Source: Saprospirales bacterium
GTDB taxonomy: Bacteria; Bacteroidota; Bacteroidia; Chitinophagales; JADIYW01
Direction of reading: 5' to 3'
Assembly: GCA_016711605.1 (NCBI GenBank)
Contig: JADJSS010000004.1
Location: forward strand, 1 to 64,000
DNA: 64,000 nt
Part shown: piece after piece, positions 1 through 8,658 of the stretch
Layout of the letters: every line of letters begins with the position of its first letter
Numbering within the stretch: the stretch's first letter is position 1
Position numbers and translations under genes: made by a program
The notes under the pieces: model-generated
The model's input: the letters and a program-made list of their open reading frames with translations, nothing else
Database searches by the model: none
Told to the model about the DNA's origin: nothing

Positions 1-791
1 TCAGTTATTGGCGACAAAAATATTCCTATTATAAATAGGTCAAAATTTTTATATGTTATATTGGCAATAAGCAGTTTATATTCAATTCGCAGCATTGCTC
101 GAAATATGGATTGGAAAGATACACTTTACATTGATGACAAATGATATACATCATTTAGAAAATTCTGCAACTGCAAATTATTTGTACGCTGATCAAAATA
201 TTTTGGCTTTCAATGCGAATGCAAATGTTGATCATAAAAAAGCAGCAGAAATTTCTCTTAAAAAGAGTTTAGAAATTTTGCCTGATTATTCTTTGGCTTT
301 AAGTAAGCTAGGTTATTTATATTCTGTTATTAACAATGATATTTAGTTGGTTAGATTATATGCAAAGAGCATATAAAGTGAATCCTGATGATGCTACGAT
401 TGTAAGTAATTTAGCACTTGCGTATAACAAAGTTGCCAATCCAGATTCAGCACTTACTTTATTCAATAAAGCAATTCAACTAGATGCAAATAATAAATGG
501 TCTTATTATTATGCAGCACAGCTATTGTTTGATAATGGAAAGCAAGCAGAAGCATTTGAAAAAAACAAACAATTGCTTGATAAATTTCCGGAAAATGAAT
601 TGCCGTATTTAAATTTAGGTACTTTTTATTTCCGTCGAGGGAAAGAAGATTCTTCAATTATAAATTTTGAATTAGCTATTAAATATGGCTCAAAAAATAA
701 ACAGTTGATAAATCATTTGTATTCATTTTTTTCTAAAAAAGGTGATGAACAAAAAGCAGCTTATTATGAGTCACTTTTAAACGAAAATTAA
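1..791 (+). pseudogene. TPR-repeat membrane protein, 5'-truncated, two frameshifts
   Basis: The reading frame enters from outside the window and needs two frame changes to give one protein. Frame 1 (1-~125) encodes a hydrophobic segment followed by SIRSIARNMDWKDTL. The frame then shifts near 121-128 to give TLMTNDIHHLENSATANY, and shifts again near 336-345 to give the C-terminal part ending at 791. The pattern of a last membrane helix, then a W-K-D/N-D-x-x-H-x-x-N-S-A motif, then TPRs is typical of Bacteroidota membrane proteins with C-terminal TPRs (GT-C/TMTC-like). About three TPR units are visible (residues spanning 200-780). The function cannot be assigned. Both shifts could be sequence errors or genuine inactivation. 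Confidence 0.6.
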
Positions 792-847
792 ATTTCAATT
801 CTAATATTTAGCACGTTTATTGTTATCTTTATTTATTATTTTAAGAA

Positions 848-1936
848 GTGAAACATAGAAAAAAAATAATAGTTACTGCTATTTTTCTTTTGCCATTTAT
901 TTTTGGCTTTGTAAAAAGTACTGTTTTTCCAGAAAGACATCCATACGAATGGAATTATGATGCACAAGTTTTAGGTATGCCTGTAATTCCTGAAGATAAT
1001 CCAATGACTATAGAAGGCGTTGCTTTAGGTAGATTATTGTTTTATGATTCATTACTTTCAGTTAATCAAAATCAATCTTGTGGTTCTTGTCACCTACAAC
1101 AATATAGTTTTAGTGATGGAAAAAAATTATCAATTGGAACTTTTGGCGATACATTAGAAAGAAACGCAATTAGTTTAGTGAATTTAGCTTGGACTAAATA
1201 TTTTTTTTGGGATGGACGTGTTAAGCATCTAGAAGATTTAATTAAAGAACCATTATTCAACAAAAAAGAAATGGCTGAAACTGAATCTTCATTATTAGAT
1301 AAGTTAAAAAAACATCCATATTATCCTATTTTGTTTAGAAATGCTTTTCAACGTGATGAAATTACTATTAAAGAAGTTAGCTATGCTATCTCACAATTTT
1401 TAAGAACTATTGTCGCTAAGCCAATTCATTTACCAGATAGTGTTTTAAATATTCCACCAAATGGCGTTTCTGAACAAGAATATACCATGCAAAATCTAAC
1501 TGCTCCAACTACACGAGGTACCTATTTTAGATTTGCTTTGATGTGTGGTTCGTGTCATAACAATGCAGCATATTCATTTGATGATGGATTGGCAACCAAT
1601 ATGGTAAATAATCAAAATCAATTGATGAAAATTCCATCATTGGTTAATATTTCATACACTGCACCATATATGCATGATGGAAGATTTAATACAATTGAAG
1701 AAGTATTTACTCATTATAGTCAACATATAGATTCTTTACTCATTAAAAATCCTCAATTGAATATTTCTAAAAAATATGGTGATATTGAATTGAAAAATTT
1801 AATTAATGAATATGATATGAAGTATGGTTATCAGTTTTTTAAATTTCTGTCGGATCCAAATATATTAACCAACAAAGCATTTTCAAATCCATTTTACGAA
1901 TATAATTTTAGTTGGGAAAATTATATTTCTAAGTAG
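848..1936 (+). CDS. Dihaem cytochrome c peroxidase (MauG/CcpA family)
   Basis: This 362-residue protein starts at a GTG followed directly by an N-terminal membrane/signal segment (residues 5-22), so it is exported to the periplasm. Two haem c motifs are visible: C78-G-S-C81-H82 and C233-G-S-C236-H237. The residues around the first motif (LGRLLFYD, SCHLQQYSFSDG, ERNAISLVNL, WDGR) and the second (PSLVNISYTAPYMHDGRF) are the standard family blocks. The family reduces peroxide with electrons from cytochrome c or copper proteins; some members oxidise other substrates. It stands alone, convergent with the SDR gene to its right, with which it shares no spacer. Substrate not determinable. Confidence 0.9.
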   Translation: MKHRKKIIVTAIFLLPFIFGFVKSTVFPERHPYEWNYDAQVLGMPVIPEDNPMTIEGVALGRLLFYDSLLSVNQNQSCGSCHLQQYSFSDGKKLSIGTFGDTLERNAISLVNLAWTKYFFWDGRVKHLEDLIKEPLFNKKEMAETESSLLDKLKKHPYYPILFRNAFQRDEITIKEVSYAISQFLRTIVAKPIHLPDSVLNIPPNGVSEQEYTMQNLTAPTTRGTYFRFALMCGSCHNNAAYSFDDGLATNMVNNQNQLMKIPSLVNISYTAPYMHDGRFNTIEEVFTHYSQHIDSLLIKNPQLNISKKYGDIELKNLINEYDMKYGYQFFKFLSDPNILTNKAFSNPFYEYNFSWENYISK

Positions 1937-2584
1937 TTATACCTGAATTTCCCAATTGTTTTTTTCTGTGTATAATTCCCAAAATTTATCAGCAATATTT
2001 TTAGGTGAATGTTGTTGTGATTGTTCACTTACCAAACCACAAACTGTAACGGTTCCAACAAAAATCTGTTTTTCTTTGAGTGCTTCATTTAATGATTGTG
2101 CTAAGTTGCGAATACCAGCTTTTCCTATAGCTAAAGAGCCAAAATTAGGATTTGGTTGTAAAGCAAAACCACCACCAGTTAATAAAATGGCACCGCTATT
2201 TTTCTTTTCCATATCTGGTAAGACTAACTTTAAAGCTGTCATTACACCACCAACATTGAGTTTGAAATCGCGCGTTAAGGAATCAGAAGTTTCGTTGATA
2301 ATATTTACTTGTTTTAATTTAGCAGCATTATAATGTACTACATCTACGAAATCAAATTTTTCCCAAATTTGATCAAATGCATCTTTCATCATGTCAGTGT
2401 CGCCAGCATCAGCCGTAAAATAATATGCATCTATTCCTTGCTCAATTAATTCGGCAGTTATTTTTTCTAATTTTTCTTTTCTTCTGGAAATTAAACAAAC
2501 TGAGAACTGCTCGTTGCCAAATTTTTCTGCAACACTTTTGCTGATACCGTTTCCAGCACCAATAATTACTATAACTTTACTCAT
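1937..2584 (-). CDS. SDR-family oxidoreductase, atypical active site
   Basis: This 215-residue short-chain dehydrogenase-like protein begins with a Rossmann nucleotide-binding loop (IGAGNGIS, residues 8-15) and has an N-A-A segment where NNAG is expected. The canonical YxxxK is not intact. The segment reads F-G-S-L-A-I-G-K, so the lysine is kept but the tyrosine position is leucine, and the catalytic serine region reads L-L-T-G-G-G. It may be a non-catalytic or divergent SDR. It sits 4 bp downstream of the methyltransferase gene on the same strand and is probably cotranscribed with it. Substrate unknown. Confidence 0.75.
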   Translation of the reverse strand: MSKVIVIIGAGNGISKSVAEKFGNEQFSVCLISRRKEKLEKITAELIEQGIDAYYFTADAGDTDMMKDAFDQIWEKFDFVDVVHYNAAKLKQVNIINETSDSLTRDFKLNVGGVMTALKLVLPDMEKKNSGAILLTGGGFALQPNPNFGSLAIGKAGIRNLAQSLNEALKEKQIFVGTVTVCGLVSEQSQQHSPKNIADKFWELYTEKNNWEIQV

Positions 2585-2588
2585 ACAT

Positions 2589-3328
2589 CTATTTTTTCTT
2601 CGCCAATAAAATATACCTTCCTGATTTTTTTGGATTAAATTTATTTAAATCATAATCACCATACTCTTTAACCAAAGTAAAGCCAGTATTGTTTAAAAAT
2701 TGATGAAAATGATGTTGCATTAATGCCTGTACTTCTTCTTTAAACATCCACACTTTTTCTTCTTTTTCAATATTAATATACTTGATGATTTTTCCGTTTT
2801 CAACTGCTTTACGAATGTAAAATTTATAACCATCAATTTCTTTCGTTTCTCTTTCAGTCAGGTTATTAATTACTTTTTCTGCATTCATAAAATCAATCAA
2901 AATATAACCACCATCTTTTAATCCAGCATGCATGGCTTCAAATACTTTTCGTTTTCTTTTAAATCATTAAAATATCCGATGCTAGTAAAAATGTTAAAAA
3001 TATAGTCGAAATAATTGATGCGAAATGGCAAACGCATGTCGTGTACATAGAATTCTAAATTGTCTAATTTATACATTGTGTTCGCGTATTGTATACTTTC
3101 TGGCGATAAATCTACACCGATGGTGTCGAATCCTTTTTGTGCTAAATAGTAAGCATGTCTGCCTTTTCCACAAGCTAAATCTAATATTTTACCATAATCT
3201 ATTTCCAGTTTTTTTATCACATTATCGATAAAATGATTGGCCTCGTCTTGGTTGCGATGTTTGTATAAAATATGATAAAGTGGTGAATCAAACCATAATT
3301 CAAACCATTGTTTTTTTTCTTCTTGCAT
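2589..3328 (-). CDS. Class I SAM-dependent methyltransferase (one frameshift)
   Basis: The N-terminal piece (3328 down to 2918) has the SAM-binding loop D50-L-A-C-G-K-G-R-H58 and a following acidic VDLSPESIQYA strand. The C-terminal piece (2933 down to 2589) has the GLKDGGYILIDF strand that normally follows. The two overlap in different frames. Adding one base to the A4 run (T4 at 2945-2948 on the + strand) restores ENEKVFEAMHAGLKDGG and one ~246-residue protein, so this is a homopolymer indel. The substrate cannot be read from the sequence; similar Bacteroidota proteins are annotated only as methyltransferase-domain proteins. It is followed 4 bp later by the SDR gene. Confidence 0.8.
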
Positions 3329-3412
3329 ATTAATTTAATACTATTTGTAATTTGTAATTTACGATTTCCAATTTATATTTTTTCGATAAAACAAAGAATT
3401 TAACGAAAGGAA
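3329..3412. repeat. Intergenic near-tandem word tract
   Basis: This AT-rich spacer contains imperfect tandem words (ttgtaatttgtaatttacga) between the 3' end of the MATE gene (left-reading) and the methyltransferase start. It belongs to the class of low-complexity word tracts that recurs at 4767-4845, 5640-5700, 8562-8655, 17130-17165 and 52430-52495. No gene or clear promoter was seen in it. Confidence 0.45.
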
Positions 3413-4762
3413 TTATGCACTTGCATCTAAAATTTTTATGTATTTTTTCCAAGTACCAGTGCTCCAGTAAATTGTTGTGAAAGTGAGTAACGATAGCCAA
3501 TAAACTACTTCACAACCCCAACAAATATAAAGTTCACTTTGTTTTAGTTGTACAAAATAATAACAATAGAGTACATAAAACAAACAACAAAAAACTTCGA
3601 CAATAGTTGGAATAAAAGTGGCACCTGTTCCTGTAATTCCAAAATTCATAATCATACCAGAAGAGAAAAATAGTAATGCAATCATTAACGTATAAAATGG
3701 TGCTATCGTATCTTTTATTATTTGCGTGTCATTTGTAAAAAGTGAAAGTATTTGATGTGGAAATAAAACGATAATTAAATTGATACTTAATGAAATGCCA
3801 ACAGAAACAACTAATACTTTTTTCAATGCAGGAACAACATCATTAATTCTTCCTTGACCAATAATATTACTAATAACAGTATTACTTGTACTTGCCAAGC
3901 TCCAAACAGGAATGCCAATAAAGACAAATAAACTCTTTAAAATACCAGAAACAGCTAGTTCGTGTTCACCAATTTTTTCTACAGAAAGAAAGAAATACCA
4001 CCATGAGCCGATTCCGATTAAATTTTGTAATACGATAGGTGATGATAATTTTATAATTGACCAAATTTGTTTCAAAGAAATAAATTGAAATGTAAATGCA
4101 TTGTATTTTTTGGGTTGTTTGAAATAAAAAAAATGTATAACATAAACTAAAAATAAAACAGTGTCTGCAATTGCTGTTGCAATGCCTGCGCCTTTAATAC
4201 CTAAAGCTGGGAAACCGAAATTTCCAAATATAAAAATGTATCCGCAAATTATATTGGTGATTGCCATGCAAACAGTTGCAATGGTTATGATTTTTGTTTT
4301 ACCTATTCCTGTGTAAAATCCATTGAAGCAAAATCCAAGTACCACTGGTATCACAGCGTAATTCATCATATAAATATAATTCATGGCAGCTTCTTGTATG
4401 GCTACAGATTTTACTACAAATGCTAAAACATATTTGGTAGCAAATCCAAAAAATAACATTAAGAAAATAGATAAAATAAATGCCAACAATATCAAGTGAT
4501 CGAATGCAATTCCAATTTTTTCTGGTTTGTTTTCACCACTATGTCTAGCAATAATTACCTGACAACCACGCGCCAATCCACCTGCGATAAATACAAAAAC
4601 AAAGTAATAAATACCAGCCAATGTTATTGCTTCTAGAGCCACTTTTGATGAATGACCTAAAAAGGCAGTATCAATTAATTGATTAATAGAATGCGCTAAA
4701 CTTCCTAAAATAATAGGATAGGAGATTTGCCAGATTTCTTTGTATGTGCCTTTGAGTTGCAT
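3413..4762 (-). CDS. MATE-family efflux transporter
   Basis: This 449-residue, strongly hydrophobic protein has about 12 predicted membrane helices in two homologous halves, as in the MATE (multi-antimicrobial extrusion) family. Typical family features are the N-terminal SYPIILGSLAHSINQLIDTAFLGHSS block, where the first helix meets the conserved D-x-x-x-x-G segment, and FGFPALGIKGAGIATAIA, the alanine/glycine-rich helix 6 region. MATE proteins export cationic drugs or metabolites using a Na+ or H+ gradient. The start is the ATG preceding QLKGTYKEIWQIS. Upstream lies a hairpin-forming repeat tract, and no partner gene is obvious. Substrate unknown. Confidence 0.9.
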   Translation of the reverse strand: MQLKGTYKEIWQISYPIILGSLAHSINQLIDTAFLGHSSKVALEAITLAGIYYFVFVFIAGGLARGCQVIIARHSGENKPEKIGIAFDHLILLAFILSIFLMLFFGFATKYVLAFVVKSVAIQEAAMNYIYMMNYAVIPVVLGFCFNGFYTGIGKTKIITIATVCMAITNIICGYIFIFGNFGFPALGIKGAGIATAIADTVLFLVYVIHFFYFKQPKKYNAFTFQFISLKQIWSIIKLSSPIVLQNLIGIGSWWYFFLSVEKIGEHELAVSGILKSLFVFIGIPVWSLASTSNTVISNIIGQGRINDVVPALKKVLVVSVGISLSINLIIVLFPHQILSLFTNDTQIIKDTIAPFYTLMIALLFFSSGMIMNFGITGTGATFIPTIVEVFCCLFYVLYCYYFVQLKQSELYICWGCEVVYWLSLLTFTTIYWSTGTWKKYIKILDASA

Positions 4763-4766
4763 GTGT

Positions 4767-4842
4767 TATAGTGATAAGTTGTAAGTAGTAAGTTAGGAAT
4801 GTTTTTTTTACTTATTACTTATACCTTATTACTTACTACTTT
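4767..4842. repeat. Inverted near-tandem word tract (hairpin)
   Basis: The left arm is made of repeated words (gataagttgtaagtagtaag) and the right arm of their complements (cttattacttactactt). The 11-mer aagtagtaagt is exactly complementary to acttactactt, so the spacer can fold into a long imperfect hairpin. It separates two left-reading genes and may act as a terminator or processing site, but no U-tract-type terminator is clear. Confidence 0.5.
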
Positions 4843-5631
4843 TTACGTTAATGATTCGCTCCATCCTTGCCATTGGTCGCCCCAAAGTCGATTACCTGCG
4901 TCTACATATAATGTTTCGCCGCTAATGTAGGATGCCATTGGTGATGATAAAAATAAAACAGGATATGCTACTTCATCTGTTGTACCCATTCTATTATTTG
5001 GAATACTTTTTTCTATTCCTTTTAAAATTGCTGGTGGATAAGTATCCATTCCTGATGAACGGATAATTCCTGGTGCAATAGCATTTACACGAATGTTATA
5101 ACGAACCCATTCAATCGCTAGTGTTTTTGTCATATTATCTACGCCAGCGCGTGCTGCACCTGTATGCACCATGCCTGGAAATCCACGAAAAATATTAGCA
5201 ATGATGTTAACGATATTTCCTTCTTTTTGAGGAATGAAAAATGTTTTCGCCATTATTTGCGTCACGTAAAAAGTACCGATTAAATTATTAGTTACAACTG
5301 CTCGAAATCCATTGAACGAAATATTTTCTGCAGCAGATGGAAATTGTCCACCAGCATTATTAACTAATATATCTAATCTGCCAGCTTCAGCTTTTATTTG
5401 GTCTGCTAATGTTTGAATTTGTTCTGGTTCGCGAATATCTGCAATCGCACTTCGCACATCACCAAACTCTTTTAATTCTGTTATTGCTTTTTCAATTTTT
5501 TGAGCATTACGTGATGCAATATAAACGATTGCGCCTAATGCCAAATATTGTTTTGCAATTGTGTAGCCAATGCCACTTCCACCACCAGTTACTAATACGA
5601 TTTTATCTTTAAATAAATTTTCCTGAAACAT
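4843..5631 (-). CDS. SDR oxidoreductase, trans-2-enoyl-CoA / 2,4-dienoyl-CoA reductase-like
   Basis: This 262-residue SDR has the TGGGSGIG nucleotide loop at residues 15-22 and NNAG at 91-94. Instead of the usual YxxxK it carries V-H-T-G-A-A-R-A-G-V (about residues 155-164), followed by D-N-M-T-K-T-L-A-I-E-W. That block is characteristic of the peroxisomal trans-2-enoyl-CoA reductase/2,4-dienoyl-CoA reductase branch, which uses NADPH to reduce unsaturated acyl-CoAs. A role in fatty-acid metabolism is therefore the best guess. The C-terminal tail RLWGDQWQGW is conserved in this branch. The gene is flanked on both sides by low-complexity word tracts, so it is probably monocistronic. Confidence 0.8.
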   Translation of the reverse strand: MFQENLFKDKIVLVTGGGSGIGYTIAKQYLALGAIVYIASRNAQKIEKAITELKEFGDVRSAIADIREPEQIQTLADQIKAEAGRLDILVNNAGGQFPSAAENISFNGFRAVVTNNLIGTFYVTQIMAKTFFIPQKEGNIVNIIANIFRGFPGMVHTGAARAGVDNMTKTLAIEWVRYNIRVNAIAPGIIRSSGMDTYPPAILKGIEKSIPNNRMGTTDEVAYPVLFLSSPMASYISGETLYVDAGNRLWGDQWQGWSESLT

Positions 5632-5714
5632 GATAATTGATTTTACGATTTACGATGTACAAATTACGATTTAGAAATTGAAGTTTAAAATTTAGTTTTA
5701 AAATTCAAATTTTA
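5632..5714. repeat. Intergenic near-tandem word tract
   Basis: The spacer contains imperfect repeats of words like tttacgatttacgatgtac and ttgaagtttaaaatttag, the same style of sequence as the tracts at 3329-3412 and 17130-17165. It has no coding potential on either strand. Confidence 0.45.
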
Positions 5715-6647
5715 TCACACCATCACTTTTGCTTTATTTCCAAAAAAACTAATCACTAATACGCCAATTAACACAAAAAAAGTACCTAGTAATTGTAGTA
5801 GCGAAATATGTTCTTTTAAAATAAAATACGACATGAAAATAGTTGCAATTGGACCAATGCTTGCCACTATTGACATATTAGAGGAACCAATTAAACGTAT
5901 TCCATTTGTCATTAAAAATGAAGGTAGTACAGTAGAAATAATAGCTATACAAATGCCTAACCAATACACTTGTTTTGGAAAATTAAAAATTGAAAATCCA
6001 TGTAAAACAGCGAAATGAATTAAGACAGCCATGCACGAAATAATCATAGAAATGCAAGTAAAACGAACAGTTCCGATTTTTTTTATAACAGTGTCGCTAT
6101 TTACTAAATAAAATGCATAGGTTAATGAACTCAATAAAATAAATACACAACCTTTGCCTAAGTTAGCTGTGTTGTAAATTGATTTGTCTGAGTAAAATGC
6201 TAAAATAATTCCAATGTAACAAATCAATATTGCCAGAAATTGAATGGGTAAAATCTTTCGGTTAAAAAATAATTTTCCCATTAAAAGAACAAAAGTAGGA
6301 TAGGTGAAAATTACGATCCGCTCTAAGTTTGCGCTTACATATTGCAAGCCGATAAAATCAAAAAGTGCAGCCAAATAGTAACCAATGATTCCAAGAATTA
6401 AAATTGTCGTCCAGGTTTTTTGTGGTATGCGTATTGATTTTTTATTGTTTTCAAAAAATAAAATAACGATATAAAAAGGTAAAGAAAACAGCATACGTAT
6501 CATTAAAATCGTGATTCCATCTACACCATATTTAAATGCTAGTTTTGCAAATATTGCTTTTGTAGAAAAACATACAGCACCTAAAAAAACAAGTGTTATT
6601 CCTTTAATGTATGTTGATTGGTTCTTCAGAAATTTATTTTTTTGCAA
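5715..6647 (-). CDS. EamA/DMT-family transporter
   Basis: This 310-residue membrane protein has about ten predicted helices arranged as two EamA repeats: residues ~15-145 starting GITLVFLGAVCFSTKAIFAK, and ~165-300 starting LGKGCVFILLSSLTYAFY. The end of each repeat has the usual proline/glycine-rich helix (SIGPIATIFMSYFILKEHIS then LLGTFFVLIGVL). Members of the drug/metabolite transporter superfamily export amino acids, nucleotides or drugs, and the substrate cannot be predicted here. A terminator (6708-6733) of the upstream coiled-coil gene separates the two transcripts. Confidence 0.9.
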   Translation of the reverse strand: MQKNKFLKNQSTYIKGITLVFLGAVCFSTKAIFAKLAFKYGVDGITILMIRMLFSLPFYIVILFFENNKKSIRIPQKTWTTILILGIIGYYLAALFDFIGLQYVSANLERIVIFTYPTFVLLMGKLFFNRKILPIQFLAILICYIGIILAFYSDKSIYNTANLGKGCVFILLSSLTYAFYLVNSDTVIKKIGTVRFTCISMIISCMAVLIHFAVLHGFSIFNFPKQVYWLGICIAIISTVLPSFLMTNGIRLIGSSNMSIVASIGPIATIFMSYFILKEHISLLQLLGTFFVLIGVLVISFFGNKAKVMV

Positions 6648-6707
6648 GGTAAAAATGTTATTTATTTTATGCTGTTTACTGCGTTTAATAAATTGTCAAA
6701 TTAAAAA

Positions 6708-6733
6708 AAAAGCAACCATTGCTGGTTGCTTTT
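6708..6733 (-). terminator. Rho-independent terminator of the coiled-coil gene
   Basis: A perfect 10-bp stem, AAAAGCAACC/GGTTGCTTTT with a 6-base loop, lies about 40 bp beyond the stop codon of the left-reading gene at 6771. The A-tract on the + strand supplies the U-run of the minus-strand transcript. Confidence 0.85.
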
Positions 6734-6770
6734 AATAAGGTTTATAAAGTTTCCACTTTATATTGATTTA

Positions 6771-7724
6771 TTATTTCATCACAAAAGTAGATTGTCCTAT
6801 CAAAAATCCTTTTTGATATACTTCTACTGAATATTTTCCAGATGCAAATTTAAATGTTTGAGCCCAATAAGAACAAACTGTTTTTGTTTCGTTTTGGTAA
6901 TCTGGTTTGATGGTGTAAGTATAAGGAATATCATTTCCAGTCGTTGCTTCTTTCAATGTTCCACTACCTAAGTTTTGTAATTGAATAGTAGTTCCATCGG
7001 GATTTAAGATACGAACAGCAACTTCTGTTTCCCCAGCTTGAGCAATTTTATTTTGTAATAAATCAAAACAAATTCGCAATTTTTCTGCGTCTTTCGCTTT
7101 GTTAACTTCATCTTCTTTTCCTTTTCTTGTCATTCTAATTGGTGAACATTGAATGTTAGCAGTACCTAAAATGGATGCTTTATCAATACGATCTTTCATT
7201 TTCTGATTTTCTTCATCAACTTGTTGTTTTTTCTGTATAGTTGTTGACAATTCTCCTGTAATACTATCGCGTTCTTGGTATAATATTTTATTAACCGTAA
7301 TTAATGAATCAATAGAAGTTTGTAATCTTAATTTATCATCTTCAAGCTGTTTAATTAAAACCTGTGCATCTGCATATAATTTGGCCTTTTCGCTGCTGCC
7401 AGCTTTTGCCGCAGAAACTTGACCTAACAATGCATCAATTTTTGCTTTTTTAGCAGTTAGTTCTTGTTCTTTAATATTTAACATGCTATCTAAACCTGCA
7501 TTTTGTCCACGGTAACTTTCAATTTCTTGTAACGACTCATTATATCTTAAATCTAAATCTGATTTCAGTTTTTCTACTTCAGTAACTTTTTGCTCTGTTA
7601 CTACAATTGTTTCTTTTGATTTTTTTAATTTTAGATTTGTAAAAACTAAGCCGCCAATTAATAATAGGATTAGTGCAATATAAATTGCATGCAACTTACC
7701 ATTGGAATTTGTATTTTCGCTCAT
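6771..7724 (-). CDS. Membrane-anchored coiled-coil protein
   Basis: The protein has a short N-terminal cytosolic tail (MSENTNSNGK), one transmembrane helix (about residues 12-30, AIYIALILLLIGGLVF), then a long charged coiled coil (residues ~35-185, with Lys/Glu/Leu/Gln heptads). A globular C-terminal domain of about 120 residues ends ASGKYSVEVYQKGFLIGQSTFVMK. The longer reading frame begins 33 codons upstream, but that segment does not resemble coding sequence, so the internal ATG at 7724 is preferred. Similar proteins occur in Bacteroidota as uncharacterised envelope proteins. No enzymatic motif was recognised. A strong terminator follows at 6708-6733. Confidence 0.7.
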   Translation of the reverse strand: MSENTNSNGKLHAIYIALILLLIGGLVFTNLKLKKSKETIVVTEQKVTEVEKLKSDLDLRYNESLQEIESYRGQNAGLDSMLNIKEQELTAKKAKIDALLGQVSAAKAGSSEKAKLYADAQVLIKQLEDDKLRLQTSIDSLITVNKILYQERDSITGELSTTIQKKQQVDEENQKMKDRIDKASILGTANIQCSPIRMTRKGKEDEVNKAKDAEKLRICFDLLQNKIAQAGETEVAVRILNPDGTTIQLQNLGSGTLKEATTGNDIPYTYTIKPDYQNETKTVCSYWAQTFKFASGKYSVEVYQKGFLIGQSTFVMK

Positions 7725-7832
7725 AATAATTAATTTAATGTTGTTTACGTGGCGTAAAAATAAGCATAAACTTTTAAATTGATGCCGTATATTGTAATAA
7801 TTAATTAAAAATAACTTTAACAATTTGATGCT

Positions 7833-8561
7833 ATGTTAGACAATATCAAGCCGTTCGATATTCTTTTTTTAGATATAGAAACTGTTCCTAAAGTGGCAGA
7901 TTTTAATAAATTAGATGTATATGAACAGGAATTATGGCTCGAAAAAAAAGGAAAAAACAAGACTGACGAAGATAATAATGAAGATTATTACTTCAATAAT
8001 GCTGCAATTTTTGCGGAATTTGGTAAAATAATCTGCATTTCTGCTGGTTGGTTATCTCAAGATGGCATGTTTCAGCAATTTGAATTAAAATCATTTTACG
8101 GTGATGATGAACAAAAGTTACTAAAAGATTTTTCTTTTTTCTTACGTCAACAATTAGCAATAAACAAAAAATTGGTCTTATGTGGTCATAATATTCGCGA
8201 GTTTGACGTGCCATATATCTGTAGAAGATTATTAATGAATAATCAAAAGCTACCAGATTATTTTGAAGCTATCCAAACTAAAAAACCTTGGGAAGCTGGT
8301 TTGTTAGATTCGATGGATTTTTGGAAATTTGGCGATTACAAGAATTTTATTTCATTAAAATTGTTAGCATTTTGCCTTGGAATACCTTCACCAAAAGACG
8401 ATATTTCAGGAAAAGATGTAGGAAAAGTATATTGGAACGAACAAGGTTTAGAGCGCATCAAAACCTATTGCCAAAAAGATGTGTTAACTGTTGCACAAAT
8501 TGTTTTAAAATTGAAAGGATTATCCTTAATTTCGGAAAGTGAAGTGAAAATAAATAATTAG
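7833..8561 (+). CDS. Predicted 3'-5' exonuclease, PolB-type DEDD fold
   Basis: This 242-residue protein starts with the exonuclease I motif L-F-L-D14-I-E16-T. It continues with a second motif (C-G-H-N-I-R-E-F-D, mid-protein) and a third in Y-C-Q-K-D-V near residue 220, which together supply the acidic DEDD metal ligands. It matches the family of stand-alone proteins resembling the exonuclease domain of DNA polymerase B. The likely activity is 3'-5' degradation or trimming of DNA, but the physiological role is unknown. The gene is divergent from the coiled-coil gene, about 110 bp away, and is followed by a repeat tract. Confidence 0.8.
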   Translation: MLDNIKPFDILFLDIETVPKVADFNKLDVYEQELWLEKKGKNKTDEDNNEDYYFNNAAIFAEFGKIICISAGWLSQDGMFQQFELKSFYGDDEQKLLKDFSFFLRQQLAINKKLVLCGHNIREFDVPYICRRLLMNNQKLPDYFEAIQTKKPWEAGLLDSMDFWKFGDYKNFISLKLLAFCLGIPSPKDDISGKDVGKVYWNEQGLERIKTYCQKDVLTVAQIVLKLKGLSLISESEVKINN

Positions 8562-8655
8562 TAGTTAGTTTGCAGTGGTGCAGTATGCAGTTTAATAATG
8601 CATGCTGACTAAATACTGCCTATTGCCTACTAAATACTAAATACTAAATACTTAA
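8562..8655. repeat. Imperfect inverted word tract (hairpin)
   Basis: The spacer is built of repeated words. The left side (tagtagttagtttgcagt, then gtgcagtatgcagt) is approximately complementary to the right side (actgcctattgcctact, then aaatactaaatactaaatac). It can fold into a long imperfect hairpin between two right-reading genes. Confidence 0.5.
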
Positions 8656-8658
8656 AAA

